Source: Candidatus Altimarinota bacterium
Lineage (GTDB): Bacteria; Patescibacteriota; Gracilibacteria; Absconditabacterales; Absconditicoccaceae
Length of the DNA: 5,387 nt
Direction of reading: 5' to 3'
Assembly: GCA_027013285.1 (NCBI GenBank)
Contig: JALUXR010000099.1
Span: forward strand, 1-5,387
The position numbers were made by a program, and so were the translations under genes. Of this stretch, positions 1 to 5,387 are shown one piece after another. The notes beneath the pieces are model-generated. The model ran no database searches. It had not been told where the DNA came from and was given only the letters and a program-made list of their open reading frames with translations. Positions within the stretch are counted from its first letter, which is position 1; every line of letters starts with the position of its first letter.

Positions 1-15
1 TATTTAAAGTATGAA

Positions 16-735
16 ATGAAACTTTTCTTGAAAATAATAATTTTAATATGAGTGTTTTTGTTTTGATTGTATGTTTTTAATCCTTCTTTGTTTCACAAGA
101 TAAGTAAAACACAAGATGATACAATAAATACTCAACAGTATGTTTTAACACCAAATCCAGCAAAGTTTTTTTTGTTTAATTTAAAGGTTTCATCAACAAA
201 AAATTATAATACTGATGGTATAGTTTGATGAACAAAATTGTATTTTGATGCAGTAAGTTTATTTAATACAAATATTATAGATTTGTTGGATAATACTAAT
301 GATAAAAAAATAGTTTTAAATACTCATATTGCTCAGCTTGAAAATATACAAAATAGATTAGATAATACAATTGTTAATTTAAGAAATAATTATAATGAAG
401 AATATACCTTGTATCAAACATATTTGGCTTCCAAACAAGAATGAGATCAACAATTTACAAATGGATTTATAGATAAAGATGTTAGTATTATAAAAGAATG
501 ACTTTCTCAATCATATAAAAATGGACCGAAAGCTACAGAACATAGAATTTTAGCTAACTGATGAAATATAGTATTAAATAAATTAAGTTTTATAAAAACA
601 CTTATAGATGCAAAAATACTATTATTAACAAATAATTCAGATGATATTATAACTAATTTTGCACTTATGAAATGAAATATATTGGTAAAATTGTATAAAT
701 TGAAACAAAGACTTGAGACAAATTATTATAATTAA
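16..735 (+). CDS. Unrecognised membrane-anchored helical protein (UGA=Gly)
   Basis: I do not recognise this protein. Read with TGA as glycine it is 239 residues from the ATG at 16, ending in TAA at 733-735. The frame is also open leftward to base 1, so a longer N-terminus cannot be excluded. I chose this ATG because it places a classic N-terminal anchor (MKLFLKIIILIGVFLFGLYV) at the very start: one or two lysines, then about 17 hydrophobic residues. The rest should lie outside the cytoplasmic membrane. It is hydrophilic, rich in Asn, Lys, Asp and Gln, and predicted mostly helical, with a coiled-coil-like stretch at about residues 104-142 (around HIAQLENIQNRL). It has no cysteine motif, enzyme motif or lipobox. 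Nine of its twelve glycines are TGA, matching neighbours, which argues it is native and translated. It converges on the gene at 772-1794 and shares a terminator with it. The coding call is secure; the function is unknown. Confidence 0.82.
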
Positions 736-774
736 AAAAACCTGAGATTAGATTTCTCAAGTTTATTTTTTTTA
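736..774. terminator. Bidirectional intrinsic terminator
   Basis: A hairpin sits between the two converging genes. The inner stem TGAGA/TCTCA (743-747 and 755-759) has a 7-nt loop and continues through one C-A mismatch into a C-G and A-T outer stem at 738-764. Rightward, the stem is followed by a T-rich run at 762-774. Leftward, it is followed by seven T on the minus strand (A at 734-740). One structure can therefore end both transcripts. The T-runs overlap both stop codons: TAA at 733-735 on plus, and 772-774 on minus. Confidence 0.8.
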
Positions 775-1794
775 TTTGCTTAAATTGTTTACCATAGTAT
801 CAATTTTTAATTTTAAGTAATTTAATATTCATAATTCTGTTTTGAAGTGTATTCAATTATGATCTATTTTTGTGTCATTTATATGAGCTTGTATGATTTT
901 ATTTATTCTATTTTGAATATGTGTTAATAATTTATTTTTTTTATCTTCTGTTAGTGTTTTTAATTTTGTATTTAAATTTTTGATAGCTGTATCAATATTT
1001 GCTTTTACAGTTGTAGATATTCAAGCATAAATTTCTGTTTTTTGTTCTTTTTTATTTGTTTTGAATGTTTCTTTTTTTTCTTGAATATCATTATAAGTGT
1101 TTTTCATATTGTCTATTACAGATTGTATTTTTGCTTGTTGCTCTGTTGGGAGTAATGTTTTAATCTGTTCTAAAGTATTTATTCTTAAATTTCTTATTTG
1201 TTCCCATAATCATTTTATTTGACTCCAAATTTCTTGTTTAGTTGTTTTATCTTTAGTTTGTTTTGCCTGTTCTTTTAAAGTTTTAATTTTACTAATTATT
1301 TCTTTAATTTGGTTATGAGTATTTTTATTTATTTCTCTAATTTTTTGTTTTGTATTTTTATCTAATGATTTTTTTAAAGATTTCATTGTTTGTTTTCTAT
1401 TTTCCCACATAGATTTTCTTTCTGTTTGAAATCAACTTTGTAATTGTTCTTTTTGGTTTTTTATTTCTACTCTAAATCAAGATAATTCTGTTCTTTCATT
1501 AAAATGGAAATCTTTATGAGTATATCAAGCTGTAAATCTTGGATATTTTGCAACTATTTGTTTTGATAGTTCATACATTTGATTTCTAATATTATATTTT
1601 TGACTGTGATTTGTTGCTGATTTAAGCTCAGATCTTAATGTTTTCATTTGATTTTTATAATTTACAATATCTTGATTAGTTCAAGTATGGATTACGTTTT
1701 GATTTCAAGTTCAAGCTGTGTTGTCAGCAAAAGCTGTTCAGCTAATTATCAATGTTCATAATAATGTAATAGTTAGTAATTTGTTTGTTTTCAT
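772..1794 (-). CDS. Unrecognised exported, highly charged helical protein (UGA=Gly)
   Basis: The product is 340 residues from ATG at 1794 to TAA at 772. The N-terminus is a textbook Sec signal peptide: MKTNK, a hydrophobic core (LLTITLLGTLIIS), and a likely signal peptidase I site after AFA (residue 23). There is no lipobox. The mature part is very rich in Lys, Gln, Asn, Glu and Thr and is predicted almost entirely helical from about residue 105. Tryptophans recur at W130, W190 and W197 in similar charged helical contexts (SMWENRK, EIWSQIKGLWEQIR). An LLPTEQQ segment at 214-220 resembles the LTxxQ motif of Spy/CpxP-type periplasmic chaperones, but that match is short and I do not rely on it. 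I do not recognise the family. All twelve glycines are TGA, so the gene cannot be read under the standard code. No Shine-Dalgarno is visible. It is probably a single-gene transcript, divergent from rsuA. The coding call is strong; the function is unknown. Confidence 0.85.
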
Positions 1795-1804
1795 TTTAAT
1801 AATA

Positions 1805-1810
1805 ATTATA
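1805..1810 (-). promoter_or_regulatory. Possible proximal -10 box for the exported helical protein
   Basis: The minus strand reads TATAAT here, ending exactly 10 nt before the ATG at 1794. If used, transcription would begin at or within a few bases of the start codon, giving a leaderless or near-leaderless mRNA. The -35 position would then fall inside the inverted repeat at 1825-1858, making that repeat a candidate operator. I see no good -35 hexamer, and TATAAT arises often by chance in such AT-rich DNA. Confidence 0.35.
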
Positions 1811-1824
1811 AGTTAAATATACTT

Positions 1825-1858
1825 TTAAGAAATATGCTCGAGCTGTATTATTTCTTAA
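1825..1858. repeat. Perfect 10-bp inverted repeat with palindromic centre
   Basis: TTAAGAAATA at 1825-1834 is matched by its exact reverse complement TATTTCTTAA at 1849-1858. The 14-nt centre holds the self-complementary octamer GCTCGAGC (1836-1843), an island of G+C in otherwise very AT-rich DNA. There is no adjoining T-run, so it is not an intrinsic terminator. It lies between two minus-strand TATAAT boxes. It would be either a hairpin at the extreme 5' end of the leftward mRNA (distal promoter) or an operator covering the -35 region (proximal promoter). Confidence 0.65.
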
Positions 1859-1866
1859 GTGTTATG

Positions 1867-1895
1867 ATTATACGAATTTTATGTTAGTCTAATGT
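1867..1895 (-). promoter_or_regulatory. Probable distal promoter for the exported helical protein
   Basis: The minus strand carries a perfect TATAAT at 1867-1872. Seventeen to nineteen nt upstream are only weak -35 candidates (ACATTA or TTACAT, around 1890-1897), preceded by a run of T that could act as an UP-like element. The predicted start, around 1859-1860, coincides with the outer edge of the inverted repeat, so the transcript would begin with that stem-loop and have a leader of about 65 nt. Confidence 0.45.
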
Positions 1896-1931
1896 AAAAA
1901 AATAAACTTTATTATTTACAAATTTTTTACA

Positions 1932-2603
1932 ATGAGAGTAAGAGTTGATAGATACTTATGAAACTTATGAATTGCATCTAGGAAAGAATTAATAAAAATT
2001 ATAAAAGATATTTGAATAAAAATAAATCAAAAAGAAACTTTTAAATCTGATACTAAAGTTGTAGAATGAGATATCATAGAATTTAATTGAGAAAAAATAG
2101 AAGTTAAAGAAGATATTTTGATACTTTTACATAAACCTGCTTGATATGTAAGTTCAGATATTGCAGAATGAGCTTATCCTTCTTACAAAGAATTAGTCAA
2201 AGATTGTCCTTATAGGAATTTAGTAAAAGTTGCTTGAAGACTTGATGTAGATACAGAATGACTTTTGGTTTTATCTTCGTCTTGAACTTTAATCCACCAA
2301 ATAATTTCACCTAAAAAATGAAAAGAAAAAATATATTTAGTCCAATTAGAAAATAAAATTACAGATGAAGCAATAGAACAATTGGGAAAATGAGTAAATA
2401 TTTGAGATTATATCACTTTACCTGCAAAAGTACAAAAAATAGATGATAAACAGATATATCTAACCATAACAGAAGGAAAATTTCATCAAATTAAAAAGAT
2501 GGCACATTCGGTGGGAAACCAAGTAGTATATTTGAAAAGAATAAAAGTATGAGATTATGAATTATGAGATTTAAAGTTGGGGCAGTGGAAATACTTAGAT
2601 TAA
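1932..2603 (+). CDS. rsuA: 16S rRNA pseudouridine synthase, RsuA/RluB/E/F family (UGA=Gly)
   Basis: This 223-residue cytoplasmic enzyme should isomerise a uridine in rRNA to pseudouridine, most likely U516 of 16S rRNA. Residues 1-60 form a short S4 RNA-binding domain (MRVRVDRYLGNLGIASRKEL). The catalytic motif GRLDVDTEGLLVL begins at residue 102, with D105 as the expected nucleophile. It is followed by the conserved tyrosine segment KIYLV (Y135). EGKFHQIKKM at 181-190, followed by VGNQVVYLKR and a V-G pair, is diagnostic of the RsuA/RluB/E/F branch and closest by eye to RsuA. Length is normal. Fifteen of nineteen glycines are TGA, including both in the catalytic motif. The ATG at 1932 places the S4 motif at the usual distance from the N-terminus. 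No Shine-Dalgarno precedes it, and a weak TATTAT lies at 1910-1915. rnpA follows after 72 nt. Family assignment is firm; the exact target uridine is inferred. Confidence 0.93.
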
Positions 2604-2675
2604 TTGATAATTTGATAATGGAAAATTTAGAATTATGAATGAATTTTAAGGACATTTTATATAGTATATTAAATT
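2604..2675 (+). promoter_or_regulatory. rsuA-rnpA spacer with tandem 8-mer and possible -10 box
   Basis: This 72-bp spacer begins directly after the rsuA stop with two exact head-to-tail copies of TTGATAAT (2604-2611, 2612-2619). A TATAGT at 2660-2665 ends exactly 10 nt before the rnpA ATG, the same geometry as the TATAAT ahead of the gene at 772-1794. An AAGGA at 2648-2652 lies about 23 nt upstream of the ATG, too far to act as a Shine-Dalgarno for it. A separate rnpA-rnhA promoter is possible, but read-through from rsuA is equally likely. I see no terminator here. Confidence 0.3.
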
Positions 2676-3053
2676 ATGAATATAAGAAAATATTATAGGT
2701 TAAATACTTCCGAAATAAGATATATTACTTCTACAAGAAGAAAAAAGTTTGTTTCTGGTAAAATGTTAAATATGAATATTATAGAGCAATATTCTTGACA
2801 AAATAACAATAAATTTGCTATAAGTATATCAAGTAAATTTCATAAAAAAGCAGTTTATAGAAATATCATTAGAAGAATATATTTTGATATAATTTATAAA
2901 AAATGATATTTAAAGATTCCAGTAAAAAACAAATTTTGAAAAATATATTGTAGTTTGAAAAAATGAGTAGAATATGATGTAAAATGAGAAAATTATGAAA
3001 AAAAAGTTAGAAATGATTTAGAAAAAGATTTATTTAAGTTATTTTGAAAATAA
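2676..3053 (+). CDS. rnpA: Ribonuclease P protein component (UGA=Gly)
   Basis: The product is 125 residues, the typical size for RnpA, the small basic protein that binds the catalytic RNase P RNA for 5' maturation of tRNAs. The diagnostic core is at residues 46-73: KFAISISSKFHKKAVYRN followed by IIRRIYFDII. It corresponds to the family pattern (F-[GA]-I-S-V-S-K-K...K-A-V-x-R-N-x-x-[KR]-R), in which the RN..RR segment contacts P RNA. The N-terminal RLNTSEIRYITSTRRKKF matches the usual RL...F opening. The protein is strongly basic. Six of seven glycines are TGA. ATG 2676 is the first in-frame start after an upstream TAA at 2670-2672. No Shine-Dalgarno is evident. The gene usually sits after rpmH near the replication origin, but here it follows rsuA and its TAA is immediately followed by the rnhA ATG. 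The sequence is divergent outside the core. Confidence 0.88.
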
Positions 3054-3485
3054 ATGAGTAAAATAATAATTTATACTGATGGAAGTTGTATTTGAAATCC
3101 TTGACCAGGAGGTTGGGCATATTTACTAATGTTTGGTGATAAACAGAAGCTAGAATCAGGACAATGAAAAAATACTACAAACAACCAAATGGAGCTTACA
3201 GCAGTGATAAAGGCATTACAAGCATTGAATACAGATAAATATTCTATAGAAATTTTTACAGATTCAAAGTATGTGATGGATGGAGCTACTAAGTGGATAA
3301 TAAATTGGAAGAAAAAATGATGGAAAACAACAAACAAACAGGATGTTAAAAATAAAGAATTATGGCAAAAACTTGATGGACTTACTTCAAAATTTAATAT
3401 AAAACGACATTGGGTAAAAGGTCATGATACAAATGAATTTAATAATCTTGTAGATGAAAAAGCACAAGAACAAGCAAGGGAATAG
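3054..3485 (+). CDS. rnhA: Ribonuclease HI (UGA=Gly)
   Basis: This 143-residue cytoplasmic nuclease degrades the RNA strand of RNA:DNA hybrids (R-loops, replication primers). The acidic catalytic set is complete: D9 in IYTDGSCIGNPGPGGWA, E47 in NNQMELTAV, D70 in IFTDSKYV and D134 in NNLVDEKA. The loop histidine is H124 (HWVKGHDTNEFNN). The basic segment around residues 81-95 (WIINWKKKGWKTTNK) matches the substrate-binding handle of E. coli-type enzymes. Two invariant glycines, G14 and G17, are TGA, direct proof that UGA is glycine here. Only four of twelve glycines are TGA, fewer than in its neighbours, and codons such as GTG, CTT and AAG look commoner. The ATG follows the rnpA TAA with no gap and no Shine-Dalgarno, suggesting translational coupling or reinitiation. 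It ends in TAG, the only non-TAA stop seen. Confidence 0.96.
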
Positions 3486-3500
3486 TTTTATTAAATTTTA

Positions 3501-3541
3501 AAAAAAAACCTGCAAAGGCAGGAATTAGTTATTAATTTTTT
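3501..3541. terminator. Intrinsic terminator between rnhA and the adaptor gene
   Basis: A perfect GC-rich stem, CCTGC (3509-3513) and GCAGG (3518-3522), closes a 4-nt loop. Leftward it is followed directly by at least eight T on the minus strand (A at 3501-3508), so it is a strong terminator for the adaptor gene, whose stop is 17 nt before it. Rightward the T-run (3536-3541) begins 13 nt after the stem, so termination of rnhA by this hairpin is weaker but likely. Confidence 0.82.
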
Positions 3542-5387
3542 ATTGTTTAATAATATCTCATAATTTTAATCAGTTTTTTACTATACATATATTTGTATTA
3601 CATTTTCACAGTGTGATTTTTTTTTCTTCAAATTTATTATTATTTTTTACTAAAATATAAGATTTTCAATATTTGTAAGTTATACTATCATAAGGAATAA
3701 CTATTCAAGTATATTCTGATGTTTGAGGATATCAAGTTATAAACATTCATAATATCCAGTCTTTTGGTGTTTTTTTAAATTGAACTTCTACTTGAACTTT
3801 TTTACTTATAGGATTTGCAGAAGGGTATATTACGGATATAGTTCAAGTTGTAGTTTTTCATAAATCTTTAACTATTATTTTATCTCATATTTTTATGTTT
3901 TGGACTTCTTCTACAGGTATGTAAAATACTCATTTAAGTTTCTTATAATCAGCTATCATAAGCACAGGCATACCAGCTCATACTACTTGTCATATATTTC
4001 ATATTTTTTTTGTAATAACTCCATTATAAGGTGCATACAATTTAATATTTCATAAATTTACAGCAGCTAAATTTTTATTTCATTTAACTTGGTCTATTTG
4101 AGATTTGATTTGACTTAACTGAACTTGTTTCTGTTCTTTTAATGCTTGTAATCCTTGAATAGCTTCTTGATATTGTTGTTTTATAACTTCAAGTTTTGTG
4201 TTAACTTCATTTACTTTTCATGCAGACATAGCTTTGTATTGTTTGTATGTTTGTTGTGCTGTTTCATAACCAGCTTGTGTTAATTCATATTTTTTTTGTA
4301 ATAAATCAATTTGCATACTAGATTGTTTTTTGAAATTTTCTATATTTTGAATAGATCATTTTACTCACATAATAAAATTTCATTTTGCAGTTAATAATGC
4401 AGATTCTATATTGTTTTGATAAGTAGAAGTTTGTTTTTTATATTGATTTATCATTGTTTGAGTAAAACTTCTTGAAACTACAGAACTATCTACAGCAGTA
4501 AATACTTTACTTGCTAAATTTCTAGATGATATTAATAAATCTTTTGTTTGATTTAAATTTTCATATATTCTTTGTTTTAATTTTGGGTCATTTATAACTG
4601 AATTAGAACTTTTTATATCATTTAGTAGAGTAGTTGTATTTTTATTCCAAGTTTGATATTTATTATTTAACTTTAACCAATCAGTTTTTATACCATCTTT
4701 TAAACTTGTATTTTTTGCACTTAGGTAAGATTCAAATGCATCATTTTTATGTTTATTTGTATCTGAAATTCCAAAAAGTTGATCTGTAAAAATCAAAAAG
4801 TTATTTAATAAAATTTCACTTTGAGAAATAGCATTTTTACTATTTGAATATATATTTTGTTCATTTTGTTTTAAAACTAATTTTGTATTATCTAAATTTG
4901 CCTTTACAGTTTCTAAACCAATTTTTGCTTGATTAACTTTTTTTTGAGCAGTTGCTAATTGTTCAGTAGTTATTTTTTGAGTATCACCAACTCATGTTTT
5001 TATTCATTCCATACCAGCTTTTGCTTGAGCAACTTTTGCTTTTGTAGATTGAATTTGGGCATCAAACATTTTTCCTGTATTTTTGTACATAGCCCATAAA
5101 GAAGATAACATTTGCTTTGCTGAACTATATTGTGTTTTTACCTCATTTCCATCTAAACTTGCTAGAAGTTGTCATTTTTTAACAATACTTCATTCTTTTA
5201 CATAAATATTTGTAATTCTTCAAGGTAATTTAAATCCTAAAAAAGTAGTATTTTGAGATTGTAAACTTCAAACATAACTATTATTTGATAAAATATTTCA
5301 AGATATAACAGTATATGTTTTAGAAAAATTAGAAATAGATAAATTTTGCTTTACATTGGAATTACATCCAGACAATATCGAAGCTAC
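3540..5387 (-). CDS. HlyD/MacA-type periplasmic adaptor lipoprotein, 5' end outside window (UGA=Gly)
   Basis: The visible 615 residues form a membrane-fusion (adaptor) subunit of an export pump, probably MacAB-like; no transporter partner is in view. Counting from the right edge: a lipobox (ILSGC, acylated Cys at residue 8), so only the signal peptide start is missing; a first lipoyl half-motif GRITNIYVKEGSIVKKGQLL at 56-75; a long helical hairpin from about 83 to 435; the second lipoyl half (NIKLYAP..GVITKKIGNIGQVV) at about 447-466; a beta-barrel with the hallmark GMFITGYP near 547-554; and a C-terminal membrane-proximal domain ending NGLKLGDIIKQ. Typical adaptors are about 350-450 residues. 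The excess lies in the hairpin, where about 180-336 form an extra helical segment (for example FTDQLFGISDTNKHKNDAFE). About 27 of 40 glycines are TGA. It ends in TAA at 3540-3542 beside a terminator, so any cotranscribed transporter gene must lie upstream, beyond the right edge. Family is firm; substrate is unknown. Confidence 0.92.

Noticed and set aside
238..444. Stand-alone 68-residue protein
   Set aside because: It is bounded by TGA codons that are glycine. The frame runs on to TAA at 733 and back to the N-terminal anchor.
1210..1410. Stand-alone 66-residue lysine-rich protein
   Set aside because: It is the middle of the 772-1794 gene cut out by TGA codons read as stops. The same frame continues both ways and has a signal peptide at its true start.
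1825..1858. Intrinsic terminator or riboswitch
   Set aside because: There is no T-run on either side and no gene end adjacent. The structure is a simple symmetric repeat with none of the conserved junctions of a known riboswitch class.
3071..3337. Minus-strand open frame of 88 codons
   Set aside because: It lies entirely antisense to rnhA, whose catalytic residues are all intact. Its hydrophobic, Phe-rich translation is what the reverse of an AT-rich coding strand gives, and it matches no motif.
1932..3485. Degenerate or frameshifted pseudogenes with many in-frame stops
   Set aside because: All the apparent stops are TGA, none TAA or TAG. Reading frame, motifs and lengths are intact once TGA is glycine.
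3054..3485. Mycoplasma-type code (UGA=Trp, table 4)
   Set aside because: TGA falls on glycine columns of RNase HI and RsuA motifs, while real Trp positions use TGG. Trp in GNPGPGG or GRLDVDTEG would destroy these motifs.
4380..4796. Stand-alone 138-residue minus-strand protein
   Set aside because: It begins at an internal TTG and ends at a TGA that is glycine here. The frame continues on both sides into the adaptor, so it is an internal piece of the gene at 3540-5387.
1..5387. tRNA, rRNA, CRISPR array, insertion sequence or phage genes
   Set aside because: I looked on both strands and saw no cloverleaf with T-loop consensus, no regularly spaced repeats, and no transposase or phage structural motifs. 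The gene-free stretches are all under 140 bases.

Overview
The window is AT-rich bacterial DNA (roughly a quarter G+C by eye) that only makes sense if UGA is read as glycine (translation table 25). Read with the standard code it falls apart into short fragments. Read with TGA=Gly it resolves into six long genes that cover nearly all of it. The invariant glycines of well-known enzymes fall on TGA: the two in the RNase HI 'GNPGPGGW' motif and the two in the pseudouridine synthase 'GRLDVDTEGLL' motif. Tryptophan is encoded by TGG, and every gene ends in TAA or TAG. This points to the candidate phyla Absconditabacteria (SR1) or Gracilibacteria (BD1-5). The sequence alone does not let me choose between them.

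Layout, left to right: (1) 16-735 (+), an unrecognised membrane-anchored helical protein whose frame stays open to the left edge. (2) A bidirectional terminator at 736-774. (3) 772-1794 (-), an unrecognised exported, highly charged, mostly helical protein. (4) A 137-bp divergent intergenic region with two TATAAT boxes facing left and a perfect 10-bp inverted repeat between them. (5) A rightward RNA-metabolism group: rsuA-type pseudouridine synthase (1932-2603), RNase P protein rnpA (2676-3053) and ribonuclease HI rnhA (3054-3485). The rnpA stop and the rnhA start abut. (6) A compact terminator at about 3501-3541 that serves the converging genes. (7) 3540 to the right edge (-), a large lipoprotein-type periplasmic adaptor (HlyD/MacA family) with an unusually long helical region; its first few codons lie outside the window.

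How the genes relate: rsuA, rnpA and rnhA form a housekeeping block (rRNA modification, tRNA 5' maturation, RNA:DNA hybrid removal). The other three genes encode envelope-facing proteins: an anchored helical protein, a secreted helical protein and an export-pump adaptor. None of the visible start codons has a convincing Shine-Dalgarno sequence, and two have a TATAAT-like box exactly 10 nt upstream of the ATG, so leaderless or near-leaderless translation is plausible. I see no tRNA, rRNA, CRISPR array, insertion sequence or phage gene. The most unusual features are the reassigned code, the inverted repeat at the divergent promoter, the helical insertion in the adaptor, and the two unrecognised envelope proteins.
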